In this document: piece by piece, positions 1 to 6,713 of the stretch | Numbering within the stretch: the first letter of the stretch is position 1 | Layout: each line of letters opens with the position of its first letter | Assembly (NCBI GenBank): GCA_009786175.1 | Contig: WQTQ01000228.1 | Location: forward strand, 1 to 37,164 | Direction of reading: 5' to 3' | Length of the DNA: 37,164 nt | Source: Bacillota bacterium | GTDB lineage: Bacteria > Bacillota_A > Clostridia > Lachnospirales > WQUN01 | Notes under the pieces: generated by a model | Databases searched by the model: none | What the model saw: the letters and a program-made list of their open reading frames with translations, nothing else | Told to the model about the DNA's origin: nothing | Made by a program: the position numbers and the translations under genes

Positions 1-1511
1 GTGGTGTGTTACAAGATTGACCGTATTAGCCGCCGCACGATTGACCTCTTAAATCTCGTTCAGCAGATGGATCAAAAAGGGATTGCGTTTGTGTCCGTCA
101 GCGACAGAGAAATTGATACGAGCAGCCGCACAGGAAAAATTATGATTGCGTTATTGTCTGCCATTGCGGAGTTTGAGCGGGATATTATTGCAGAGCGCAT
201 TACCGATAATATGTATGAACTTGCAAAAGAAGGACGTTGGCTTGGCGGTGAAACACCGCTAGGCTACTACTCAAAAAAAGAAAAAATGACCATAGGCGGG
301 CGAAAAACGACGATAAATCACCTTGAACCTGTACCGGATGAACAACGTGCCGTGAAACGGCTGTTTGAGTTGTTCTTACAAAAAGGCTCCTACCATGCTA
401 CGTTTACCGCATTGAACACCGAAGGCTTCAAAACAAAAAAAGGCAAGGAATTTACGTCCATTGCCATTAAGAATATCTTGCAAAATCCTGTTTATGCCGT
501 GGCTGATGCCGATATGCGCAGCTATTTCACTTCATTTGATGTTCCGATTTGGGCAGATGAAACCGCATTTGACGGCAAGTGTGGAATAATGGCGTACAAC
601 AAAACCGAGCAGACAAAGGAACTCGACACAGATTCACGGGCGTTAGACCCGAACTATGTGCAGAAATCTACCCGTCGCAGCATTGAAGAATGGGTAATTT
701 CTGTGGGAAAACATGAGGGAATCATAAACGGCGCAGATTGGATTCGGGCACAGAGTATTATAGCGACTATTTCCAAAGACCAAGCGGCACGAGCCAACAA
801 GGAATCGTCAAATGCTCTGCTATCGGGGGTTGTGCGTTGCGTGAAGTGTAGCGGCAAAATGTATGTCCGTACCGAAAACGGGCGCAAAAATTCCGATGGC
901 ACACTACGTTACAGCTACTACTGCGGAAGCCGCCGTAACAAGGAATGGAATTGTGACAAGCCACCGACTGTTCGCGGGCAAGAACTGGACAACTTCGTGA
1001 TTGAGCAGATTTGTAAGATTGACACAGGTGATATATTGTATGAAGAACTGCTGAACACACAAAACACTCTATCAACTAAAACTGTGGAAACCGAAAAGGA
1101 ACATGCAGAACTACGAAAGCGACTAAACCAAATCGAAAGTGACATCAGTGCGCAAATCACCAATCTACGCTCTGCGCCCGAAGCAGTAAAACAAGCGATA
1201 TACACCGATATTGAAGCATTAAGTAAAGAACGTGACGAAAAGCAAGCCCGGTTGAACGAAATTCAGAGTTCTACCGAATCCCAAGAGAGCCAACTTGCCG
1301 ACATCGAAAAAGCCAAGCAGACCATACTCGATTTCCCGCGGTTGATAAAGCTGGTTGACTACGAGGGCAAACTGCAACTCCTACGCCGTGTACTCGAATG
1401 CGTAATCGTCAAGGGCGACATCGCCCATATTTTTCTCAAAGGAAGCGAAGTGCCTGTAAATTTTACGAAAACGTCTGAAAGGAGTGATGCGCGTCACACG
1501 GAAGTACATAG
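1..1511. mobile_element. End of a skin-like element inserted in sigK
   Basis: The DNA from the left edge to about 1511 appears to be one end of an element that interrupts sigK. It carries a large serine recombinase pointing at the junction. On the right side of the junction, minus-strand sigK homology stops abruptly at codon 109 and is replaced by unrelated sequence that reaches a stop at 1381. The other end of the element, and the 3' half of sigK, should lie to the left of this window. Whether the element is still excisable cannot be seen here. Confidence 0.85.
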
Positions 1512-1689
1512 CATTCTCTATGCACCGTGCAGCATACGTAGCCAACCTCACATTTTTATCCGGTTTAAAGGACGCTATGGCTTTTATCAGCCCAATTGTG
1601 CCTATGGAAATAAGATCTTCGTTGTCTTTCGCGTGTTGACTGTATTTTTTTGTTACATGGGCAACCAGGCGCAGGTTGCGTTCGATTAG
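1..1689 (+). CDS. Large serine recombinase, SpoIVCA/skin-type (5' truncated by window edge)
   Basis: This is a site-specific serine recombinase of the large (integrase) class. The window starts inside the N-terminal resolvase domain, so the catalytic serine and roughly the first 60-70 residues are missing. The first ~65 visible residues match the rest of that domain (YKIDRISRR, then AEFERDIIAERI). A recombinase domain follows, then a zinc ribbon with Cys280, Cys283, Cys308 and Cys318, and a charged coiled coil at about residues 345-440. The gene converges on the 5' half of sigK, which is the setting of the skin recombinase that excises the intervening DNA during sporulation in Bacillus and some Clostridia. 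Oddly, no stop codon occurs before the sigK junction near 1512, so the last ~58 residues are encoded by the antisense strand of sigK. The recombinase class is certain; the skin role is inferred from position. Confidence 0.95.
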   Translation: MVCYKIDRISRRTIDLLNLVQQMDQKGIAFVSVSDREIDTSSRTGKIMIALLSAIAEFERDIIAERITDNMYELAKEGRWLGGETPLGYYSKKEKMTIGGRKTTINHLEPVPDEQRAVKRLFELFLQKGSYHATFTALNTEGFKTKKGKEFTSIAIKNILQNPVYAVADADMRSYFTSFDVPIWADETAFDGKCGIMAYNKTEQTKELDTDSRALDPNYVQKSTRRSIEEWVISVGKHEGIINGADWIRAQSIIATISKDQAARANKESSNALLSGVVRCVKCSGKMYVRTENGRKNSDGTLRYSYYCGSRRNKEWNCDKPPTVRGQELDNFVIEQICKIDTGDILYEELLNTQNTLSTKTVETEKEHAELRKRLNQIESDISAQITNLRSAPEAVKQAIYTDIEALSKERDEKQARLNEIQSSTESQESQLADIEKAKQTILDFPRLIKLVDYEGKLQLLRRVLECVIVKGDIAHIFLKGSEVPVNFTKTSERSDARHTEVHSILYAPCSIRSQPHIFIRFKGRYGFYQPNCAYGNKIFVVFRVLTVFFCYMGNQAQVAFD

Positions 1690-1839
1690 TATATTTCTGG
1701 CATCTTCGCTGCCTGCGGCAAATTCTCTTAGGTATTTTTGTTCTTCCTCGGCAGACAGCGGCTTAGGGAAGGAGTTGCCCGCTGTCAAATGTCCAAACAA
1801 AAAAAAGCCCTGTAAAATGTGCAAGAGCCCAAAGAGCAT
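1381..1839 (-). CDS. sigK: RNA polymerase sigma-K factor, N-terminal half (gene split by skin-like element)
   Basis: This is the 5' half of the late mother-cell sporulation sigma factor. The start at 1839 is preceded by GGGAGGTG seven bases upstream. Residues 1-~21 form a hydrophobic pro-sequence (MLFGLLHILQGFFLFGHL), as in pro-sigma-K forms that are cleaved by SpoIVFB. The sigma region 2 block follows, with FPKPLS at 24-29, RNLRLVAH at 54-61 and EDLISIGTIGLIKAI at 74-88. ATYAARCIEN ends at residue 109, where homology to sigma-K stops. The remaining codons to 1381 belong to the inserted element and have no sigma features. RNLRLVAH and the FPKPLS spacing favour sigma-K over sigma-E. A functional factor would need excision that joins this half to a 3' half encoding regions 3 and 4. 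Confidence 0.92.
   Translation of the reverse strand: MLFGLLHILQGFFLFGHLTAGNSFPKPLSAEEEQKYLREFAAGSEDARNILIERNLRLVAHVTKKYSQHAKDNEDLISIGTIGLIKAIASFKPDKNVRLATYAARCIENAMYFRVTRITPFRRFRKIYRHFASFEKNMGDVALDDYAFEYTA
1510..1518 (-). other. Candidate attachment-site junction in sigK
   Basis: On the sigK strand the sequence reads GAGAATGCT, encoding E-N-A. Intact sigma-K proteins read CIENE here, so homology is kept through AATG and lost at the next base. Large serine recombinases cross over at a two-base core, and the Bacillus subtilis skin junction lies at this same place in sigK. The exact core cannot be fixed without the other junction. Confidence 0.7.
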
Positions 1840-1840
1840 C

Positions 1841-1884
1841 AAAAAACACCTCCCTTGCGCTATCATTTTATGCAAGGGAGGTGT
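1841..1884 (-). terminator. Intrinsic terminator overlapping the sigK ribosome binding site
   Basis: A perfect 13-bp inverted repeat (1846-1858 with 1872-1884, 13-nt loop) is followed on the minus strand by six T residues. It lies 15 bases after the stop of the small acidic membrane protein gene, so it should end the Nudix/small-protein transcript. The 3' arm of the stem contains the GGGAGGTG that serves as the sigK ribosome binding site. Confidence 0.85.
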
Positions 1885-1899
1885 CCTAAGTTACTATTC

Positions 1900-2142
1900 T
1901 TATACAAAATCTGATTCGCTGGTATAAATGGTGTCTTCATCATCAAAATCCAAATCGAAGTCATCATCAAAATCCATGTCGCATTCATCACAACCAAAGT
2001 GTTTTTTTAGCCATTGCACTTTTACAATTACCGCAATTACAATTGCAACAATAATAAGCGCGAGAACCAGGCCAAAGATTATGCCTTTTTTGTTGCTTGC
2101 TTCAAGCTTTTCTGCCAGTTTCCAGCTGGATAATGTGTTCAT
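1900..2142 (-). CDS. Small single-pass membrane protein with acidic tail, function unknown
   Basis: This 80-residue protein is not assigned to a family. Residues ~21-43 form one strong membrane segment (GIIFGLVLALIIVAIVIAVI). It is followed by a short basic stretch, then CDECD and a tail of about 30 residues dominated by Asp and Glu. The start overlaps the stop of the Nudix gene in an ATGA arrangement, and AAAGGG lies 8-10 bases upstream, so the two are translated from one mRNA. The acidic tail could bind cations or a basic partner on one side of the membrane, but this is speculation. The gene lies directly upstream of sigK and is separated from it by a terminator. Confidence 0.8.
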   Translation of the reverse strand: MNTLSSWKLAEKLEASNKKGIIFGLVLALIIVAIVIAVIVKVQWLKKHFGCDECDMDFDDDFDLDFDDEDTIYTSESDFV

Positions 2143-2624
2143 TGTACATTTCCCTTTCTGTTTATAGTAGTTTTGTTATCATACTCCGCAAATGCTTTAC
2201 GCATGATTTGTTTTTCGTCGTGGAATTTTAATAAGTGTTCTGCTTCGTGCCGTTTATAAAAGCCTGCGTCTGCAAAAAATTCTTCCGCTTGGGGCTTACA
2301 GTAGTATGAAGTTGTACTCATTAAGTACCAATGCACCGTTTTTGCCAAAAGTTCACCGGTTTCGCCTAACTCGTCCACCTTTGAAGAACGAAAAGAGTAT
2401 TGTGTACTTCCCAAATATTTAACTATGCGGGCAGACACGCCGCTTTCTTCTTTAACTTCTCGAAGGGCGGCTTTAGTTGTGGTCTCTGTTGGTTCTAAGT
2501 TGCCTTTTGGTAATACCCAACCCACATGACGCCCATTCTGATTCTTATACAATAATAATACTTTGTTGCGATAGATAACCACACCGCCGCAACTGACTAC
2601 GGTGTTTGGGCCTGCTGTATTCAT
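2139..2624 (-). CDS. Nudix hydrolase
   Basis: This protein hydrolyses nucleoside diphosphate-linked compounds; the exact substrate cannot be told. The complete Nudix box is at residues 41-63, with G41, E47, R55-E56, E59-E60 and G62 in the required spacing (GNLEPTE then REVKEESGV). The protein is 161 residues, normal for a single-domain Nudix enzyme. I chose the ATG at 2624 because the upstream ATG at 2636 has no ribosome binding site; the 2624 site has only a weak GTGGTG. The 3' end overlaps the next gene by two bases, indicating translational coupling. Confidence 0.9.
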   Translation of the reverse strand: MNTAGPNTVVSCGGVVIYRNKVLLLYKNQNGRHVGWVLPKGNLEPTETTTKAALREVKEESGVSARIVKYLGSTQYSFRSSKVDELGETGELLAKTVHWYLMSTTSYYCKPQAEEFFADAGFYKRHEAEHLLKFHDEKQIMRKAFAEYDNKTTINRKGNVQ

Positions 2625-2748
2625 AAAGCACCACATTTACATTTGTTTATTATGTGTGTTTTGTAAACGAAACGCACCGGTAGTTTGTGTGAATGCGTGA
2701 AAATTATACATAAAACGCGACAGAGGCAGTGTTCCATTTTTATAAAAG

Positions 2749-3019
2749 CCCGTGCGCCGGTCGTTGACATTTCCCTCCAAACGTTACCATAGCAGTTGGC
2801 TCGAGCCAAGCAACCCCGCGGCACACAAACGGGCTCACTTAGCGCTGCTTCCTTCCGGACCTGACGCGGTTCATGAGTGCTCGTTGCGCGGGACTTGGCC
2901 GTCAACACTACTTACTATGGGCAGACTTCACAGGAAAGGAGCCTATGAATCCGGCATCACTCTTGCTATAGCGGATTGCAAGCTACAGGGTGCCGCTACC
3001 TCCCCAACTAGCACGGGCA
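2749..3019 (-). ncRNA. ffs: Signal recognition particle RNA, long form with Alu domain
   Basis: This is the RNA scaffold of the signal recognition particle, which binds Ffh and targets nascent membrane and secreted proteins. The minus strand carries the universal apical motif GUCAGGUCCGGAAGGAAGC near 2850-2870. Near the 5' end is the Alu-domain block CCGTGCTAGTTGGGGAGGTA, and near the 3' end TTGCTTGGCTCGAGC, both matching the Bacillus scRNA. The first bases GCCCGTGC pair exactly with the last bases GCACGGGC, and a TTTTAT run follows. The predicted length from the promoter-derived start is 271 nt, the usual size of the Gram-positive long form. Confidence 0.97.
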
Positions 3020-3025
3020 TTAATT

Positions 3026-3054
3026 AGTATAACCAGATGCCGGTAACATGTCAA
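3026..3054 (-). promoter_or_regulatory. Sigma-A promoter of the SRP RNA
   Basis: The minus strand has TTGACA (3049-3054), a 17-base spacer and TATACT (3026-3031). Transcription should start near 3019, which agrees with the 5' end expected from RNA pairing. The -35 box overlaps the stop codon of the superoxide dismutase gene. Confidence 0.9.
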
Positions 3055-3632
3055 ATAATAATCGCGGCGCGTTTCTCTATTATTCCCCAAGATATGTTGT
3101 TAATAAAGCGATTAATGTAAGCGGCTTTGTCTGTTCCGTAGTCCAAAAAGTAAGCGTGTTCGTACATATCCAACACTATTATTGGGTAGGCAGAGGCTAT
3201 GTTTCCGTCATCGTGGGAATCCAGTAAAATATTTCGGCAGGCGGCTGTCCGCTGTTCGTAAACTAACACGCACCAGCCCCGGGCCGATTTTGCGCAGGCC
3301 GTAAAATCTTCTTTCCATTTGTCCACACCGCCAAAGTGGCGGTTCATCAAGTTTTGTATTTTTGTGCCTGCGGGGCCTGCTTCGTTCCCCAAATTTTGAA
3401 AATACAACTCGTGCAAAATAACCCCGTTTATCGCGTAGGTTTCGCCTTTTTTCCACCCGCGATAATGGCTTGCTGTGGCGTTGGCCGTATTCCACTCCGG
3501 CTGAGTAGTTAAAACCTGTGTTATCTCGTTAGTTTTGTCTATGTATCCTTTGTACATTGTCATATGATCGTCGAAAGCCTTGCGGCTTACAATGCCTGTA
3601 TTGTACGTGAACTCCCTGGCAGCAATTTCCAT
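3051..3632 (-). CDS. Superoxide dismutase, Fe/Mn family (divergent Clostridia type)
   Basis: This enzyme converts superoxide to hydrogen peroxide and oxygen using Fe or Mn. All four metal ligands are recognisable: His23 (DDHMTMYKGY), His74 (HELYFQNL), and Asp155 and His159 in DMYEHAYFLDYG. Compared with typical SODs the N-terminus is short and Tyr replaces Trp in the DxWEHAY signature, as in the divergent SODs of spore-forming Clostridia. The ribosome binding site is GCAGGAG. A promoter resembling the sigma-E/sigma-K consensus lies upstream, which would fit a role on or in the spore. Catalytic activity is likely but not provable from sequence. Confidence 0.9.
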   Translation of the reverse strand: MEIAAREFTYNTGIVSRKAFDDHMTMYKGYIDKTNEITQVLTTQPEWNTANATASHYRGWKKGETYAINGVILHELYFQNLGNEAGPAGTKIQNLMNRHFGGVDKWKEDFTACAKSARGWCVLVYEQRTAACRNILLDSHDDGNIASAYPIIVLDMYEHAYFLDYGTDKAAYINRFINNISWGIIEKRAAIII

Positions 3633-3666
3633 GGATAATTTTCTCCTGCAATTTTTATGTATGACG

Positions 3667-3694
3667 TATTGTATGAGACGGATAGCTGCTTTGT
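3667..3694 (-). promoter_or_regulatory. Candidate mother-cell (sigma-K/sigma-E) promoter of the SOD gene
   Basis: The minus strand reads CATACAATA (3667-3675), matching the sigma-K -10 consensus CATAnnnTA. AC lies 17 bases upstream (3693-3694), which is the sigma-K -35. It lies 35 bases upstream of the SOD start. The -35 is only two bases, so chance occurrence cannot be excluded. Confidence 0.45.
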
Positions 3695-3712
3695 GCGTGT
3701 CCTATGTGAATG

Positions 3713-3734
3713 TACCCCCTGATATCAGGGGGTA
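3713..3734. repeat. Palindrome copy A (CCCCCTGATATCAGGGGG family)
   Basis: This is a perfect 22-bp palindrome with core CCCCCTGATATCAGGGGG flanked by TA on each side. It sits between the divergent SOD and DUF2975 genes, ~80 bases upstream of the SOD start and ~115 upstream of the DUF2975 start. It is one of four copies in the window. Confidence 0.95.
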
Positions 3735-3790
3735 TAGCCCCGAAGTTACTGTATTGCGGAAAATAATTATTGAAAAACAATAAATAATTG

Positions 3791-3819
3791 TTGACATTCA
3801 AGTTGGTTCGTGATAAATT
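3791..3819 (+). promoter_or_regulatory. Sigma-A promoter of the DUF2975/HTH operon
   Basis: TTGACA (3791-3796), a 17-base spacer and TAAATT (3814-3819) lie 32 bases upstream of the DUF2975 start codon. Confidence 0.8.
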
Positions 3820-3850
3820 GTCGTCATCAAAATTGTTGGAGGTAACTTTC

Positions 3851-4303
3851 ATGGGAACAAACCGTTTTCGTCACTATGTAACAAAACTTCTGGTGGATGT
3901 CATGTTTTTTGGCGGTATTGTGGTTTGTGCCGCGCTTCCGTTTGCTTTGCCTTGGCTTATGCGGCTAACCGGTGTTTCTATGTATTTTAGGGGCCAGTAC
4001 ACAGTGGTTTTATTAAGTGCCGGTGTTTGCGCCGTTTTCATTATGTACCAGCTAAAGCGGATGTTTAAAACTTTGCTTAGCGGCAACCCCTTTGTTAGCC
4101 AAAACGTAGATTGCCTTAGAAAATGTGCGGTGGCCAGTGCGGTAATTGCCTGTATTTTTTTTGTCCGCTTGTTTCTGTGGTTTACAATAGCTGCGTCAAT
4201 AATTGTGGTAACGTTTTTTATTCTCAGTCTTTTTTGCCTTACGCTAAAGGATTTATTCAAACAGGCGATTATCTATAAAGAAGAAACAGATTGGACGGTG
4301 TAA
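3851..4303 (+). CDS. DUF2975 family membrane protein
   Basis: This 150-residue integral membrane protein has four predicted membrane segments (about 15-40, 52-75, 95-118 and 120-140). The length, the segment pattern and the partner gene fit DUF2975, whose members are nearly always encoded next to a small YozG-type regulator, as here. The biochemical role of the family is unknown. The ATG at 3851 is chosen because GGAGGT lies seven bases upstream; the longer frame from 3788 would start inside the promoter. Confidence is high for a membrane protein and good for the family. Confidence 0.85.
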   Translation: MGTNRFRHYVTKLLVDVMFFGGIVVCAALPFALPWLMRLTGVSMYFRGQYTVVLLSAGVCAVFIMYQLKRMFKTLLSGNPFVSQNVDCLRKCAVASAVIACIFFVRLFLWFTIAASIIVVTFFILSLFCLTLKDLFKQAIIYKEETDWTV

Positions 4304-4305
4304 GT

Positions 4306-4518
4306 ATGCCTATTGTCGTAAATTTAGATGTAATGATGGCAAAACGGAAAATCGGCCTTATGGAACTTGCAGAAAAAGTAGATTTAACCCCCGCCAATGT
4401 GTCCATTTTAAAGACGGGAAAGGCAAAAGCCATTCGTTTTTCCACCCTGGAAGCTATTTGCACCGTGTTAGAATGCCAGCCCGGCGATATTCTTGAGTTT
4501 GTAGAGAAAGAGGAATAA
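4306..4518 (+). CDS. YozG-type HTH transcriptional regulator (XRE family)
   Basis: This 70-residue protein is almost wholly one Cro/CI-type helix-turn-helix domain. The recognition part is LMELAEKVDLTPANVSILKTG, followed by the family-typical ALEAICTVLECQPGDIL-like segment near the C-terminus. It follows the DUF2975 gene with two bases between the stop and this start, so the two genes form one transcript. It probably represses its own operon, by analogy with this family. An alternative start at 4291 would add five residues. Confidence 0.9.
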   Translation: MPIVVNLDVMMAKRKIGLMELAEKVDLTPANVSILKTGKAKAIRFSTLEAICTVLECQPGDILEFVEKEE

Positions 4519-4521
4519 TAT

Positions 4522-5931
4522 ATGGAGCTGCTCAATTCCGTACAAAAACGCAACTTGCTAATTTATCTGTTTATATCCGTGGTTAGCTTTTTTTATCTTG
4601 TTACAGTACCGGACGCAGGTATTGGTGTTGTTGTTTTCATGGTTATTCAAGGCGCATGGCTTTACTGTATTATTCCGCAAAAAAAGTATTTGTTTTTACT
4701 GGCACCGGTTTTTATACTGGCGTTAAACTCGTTTATAAGCGCGAACACAATGTGGCGAATCCCTAACCTGTTTGTTGGTGCGATGCTGTACGGCTTAATG
4801 GCTGTATGGGTTGTCTATGGTGTTTCGCTAAAAGATACATCCATTGCTGTTTTTATACGTCTTGGCAAAGGGGTTTGCGGTGCGTTTATGCGGGCATCTA
4901 CCCCGTACATGTGGGGAGCCGAATCAAGATCGGAAAGTTTGCCAATTATACGCCGTGTTTTTATTGGCATTGCCATTTCGATTCCTGTGTTAATATTCTT
5001 AGTTGTCATGCTGTCTCGCGCAGATATGATTTTCTTCCGGGTGGTGCAGCGTTTTTTTGACGAATTTCTTTCGGTTTTTAGTACAAACACAATTGCCCGT
5101 GTTTGTCTTGGTGTGGTTATTGGCCTGTATTTGTTTGGGACAGTGTATGGAATGCTGGCCGGTAAAGCTGAGAACTCCGGCATTCCGGCAACCCGCCAAT
5201 TCGTTGGTGACAGCATGATAATAAACATCGTACTGTCTTCTGTTTTGCTTGTATACACGATGTTTGTGGTCATACAATTCCGCTACTTATTTGCCGCGCC
5301 GGACAATTTGCCTTACGGGCTTAACTTTGTAACTTATGCGCGCAGGGGATTTTTCGAGCTTTTGGTTTTGACTTTTGTAAATATCGTGTTTATTTTGGTT
5401 TCGGTTTGGCTTACAAAAGACCAAACAGGGGCCGGGGCAAAGCTTACTAAAGGCTTGGGTATGTATTTGTGTGCCGTAACGGTGGTTTTGCTGGCGTCGT
5501 CTTTTTACCGCATGTGGCTTTACGGTTCCGATGATGGTTTAACCAGAATGCGCTTGCTGGTGTTTGGCTTTTTATTTTTTGAGCTTATTGGGCTGATAAT
5601 TACCTTTTTTTATATCGCGAAGCCCAAATTTAACATTGTTTTGGTGTATTTTTTTGTGGCGTTAAGCTATTACTTGCTGCTTAACCTTGTACCCATAGAC
5701 CGGGTTATTGCCCGTGAACAAATTAATCGGTACTTTGCAACCGGGCATGGTGGGATACACTACGCAATTAGTCTGTCACCGGATGCTGCGCCGGAAATTG
5801 CAAGGCTGCTGCAAAGCGACAATGCTTGGACGCGCAGTTATGTACAAGCGTATTTTGTTACGCTTGAAGCTGAAAGAGGCAGAGGCTGGCGGCAGTGGAA
5901 TTTGTCGCTGTCAAAAATTTCTTTACATTAA
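4522..5931 (+). CDS. Polytopic membrane protein, DUF4173/DUF4153-like
   Basis: This 469-residue protein has about twelve hydrophobic segments. The segment SFYRMWLYGSDDGLTRMRLL, and a later LVPIDRVIARENIxRY-like block (PIDRVIAREQINRY), match the conserved core of DUF4173-type proteins of unknown function. A hydrophilic tail of about 50 residues follows the last membrane segment. The gene starts three bases after the HTH stop, so DUF2975, HTH and this gene look like one operon. No function can be assigned. Confidence 0.85.
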   Translation: MELLNSVQKRNLLIYLFISVVSFFYLVTVPDAGIGVVVFMVIQGAWLYCIIPQKKYLFLLAPVFILALNSFISANTMWRIPNLFVGAMLYGLMAVWVVYGVSLKDTSIAVFIRLGKGVCGAFMRASTPYMWGAESRSESLPIIRRVFIGIAISIPVLIFLVVMLSRADMIFFRVVQRFFDEFLSVFSTNTIARVCLGVVIGLYLFGTVYGMLAGKAENSGIPATRQFVGDSMIINIVLSSVLLVYTMFVVIQFRYLFAAPDNLPYGLNFVTYARRGFFELLVLTFVNIVFILVSVWLTKDQTGAGAKLTKGLGMYLCAVTVVLLASSFYRMWLYGSDDGLTRMRLLVFGFLFFELIGLIITFFYIAKPKFNIVLVYFFVALSYYLLLNLVPIDRVIAREQINRYFATGHGGIHYAISLSPDAAPEIARLLQSDNAWTRSYVQAYFVTLEAERGRGWRQWNLSLSKISLH

Positions 5932-5950
5932 CCGTGTATTGTGATACAAT
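5922..5950 (+). promoter_or_regulatory. Sigma-A promoter of the rplU operon
   Basis: TTTACA (5922-5927), a 17-base spacer and TACAAT (5945-5950) would start transcription near 5957, just ahead of the structured leader. The -35 overlaps the end of the upstream membrane-protein gene. Confidence 0.8.
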
Positions 5951-5956
5951 TTTTTA

Positions 5957-6040
5957 AGTTATGCAGTAACCGCACGACACGGGGTAGTAAGCGGCTTTTG
6001 CCCGCCCTGTTCGGCGTGTACTTCCAAATTAAATTATAGG
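5957..6040 (+). promoter_or_regulatory. Candidate L21 leader (structured 5' UTR)
   Basis: About 90 bases separate the promoter from rplU and can fold compactly. GCGG pairs with CCGC around a C-rich/T4 loop, ACA/GGG pairs with CCC/TGT outside it, and CACG pairs with CGTG at the base. Firmicutes rplU operons often carry an L21 leader that lets L21 repress its own mRNA. The assignment rests on position and foldability, not on a covariance match. Confidence 0.6.
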
Positions 6041-6050
6041 AGGTGTATGT

Positions 6051-6362
6051 ATGTACGCAATTATCGAAACAGGCGGTAAACAGTACAAAGTGAAAGCCGG
6101 TGATGTAATCACTGTGGAAAAACTTGGCGCAGATGCCGGTACTTCTTTCACGTTTGACAAAGTTTTAAGCATTCTGGATGGCGAAAATTCCGTTTTTGGC
6201 AAGCCAACCGTTAAAGGTGCGACTGTAACTGCTCAAGTTATGGGCGATGGCAAGGCGAAAAAAGTTATCGTTTACAAGTATAAAGCCAAAAAAGGCTTTC
6301 ACAAGAAAAAAGGCCATCGTCAGCCGTTTACACAAGTAAAAATTGAAGCTGTAAATGCTTAA
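6051..6362 (+). CDS. rplU: 50S ribosomal protein L21
   Basis: L21 binds 23S rRNA in the large ribosomal subunit. The protein begins [14 protein letters not shown] and has the family hallmarks [14 protein letters not shown] and the basic C-terminal block [25 protein letters not shown]. Its 103 residues are the standard length. AGGAGG lies eight bases upstream. It is the first gene of the conserved rplU-prp-rpmA operon. Confidence 0.98.
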   Translation: MYAIIETGGKQYKVKAGDVITVEKLGADAGTSFTFDKVLSILDGENSVFGKPTVKGATVTAQVMGDGKAKKVIVYKYKAKKGFHKKKGHRQPFTQVKIEAVNA

Positions 6363-6703
6363 TGATTAAGGCGGCAATTTTTTTCAATAAGCAAGGTTTG
6401 GCTGTAGGTTTTACGGTAAAATGCCACGGAAGCCCTATTGTGTGTTCTGCCGTATCTGCATTGGTTATTAATACCGTCAACAGCATACAAAAACTTACAC
6501 CCGTAACCGACGAAGATTATCATTGCAAGTGGAACGATAGCGGCGGATTTGTAAAATTTGCATTAAAGCGTTCGGGCCTTCGTAACACGGGTGCGGGGCT
6601 TTTACTGGACGCACTGGTGTTAGGCCTTAACAGTATCAGCGAACAGTACCCCAATGATATTCAATTAAGCAGTAAACCCATAGTGACTCCATATAGAAAG
6701 TGA
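6362..6703 (+). CDS. prp: Ribosomal-processing cysteine protease Prp
   Basis: Prp removes the N-terminal extension of L27, a step essential in Firmicutes. The protein is 113 residues, lies between rplU and rpmA as usual, and has the catalytic pair His22 and Cys29 (CHG then IVCSAVSAL). The usual spacing between these residues is about 12, so the loop joining them is about five residues shorter here. The expected GHA is CHG. The start overlaps the rplU stop by one base (TAATG), so translation is coupled. The matching L27 extension supports activity despite the shorter loop. Confidence 0.92.
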   Translation: MIKAAIFFNKQGLAVGFTVKCHGSPIVCSAVSALVINTVNSIQKLTPVTDEDYHCKWNDSGGFVKFALKRSGLRNTGAGLLLDALVLGLNSISEQYPNDIQLSSKPIVTPYRK

Positions 6704-6713
6704 TGTGAAAGCC

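Noticed and set aside
1837..1875. Longer sigK start at 1875
   Set aside because: It would start inside the hairpin and lack a ribosome binding site; the ATG at 1839 has a strong one and gives a normal pro-sequence length.
1859..1930. Sigma-E promoter for sigK between the small membrane protein gene and the start
   Set aside because: CATAAAAT in the terminator loop fits a -10, but no fitting -35 lies 14-15 bases upstream, so it is not listed as a feature.
2752..3027. Open frame on the plus strand across the SRP RNA region
   Set aside because: It is antisense to the SRP RNA; the RNA motifs, promoter and end pairing explain this sequence fully.
3713..3734. Palindromes read as simple terminators
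   Set aside because: None of the four copies is followed by a clear T run on either strand at the required distance, and all lie 5' of a gene start.
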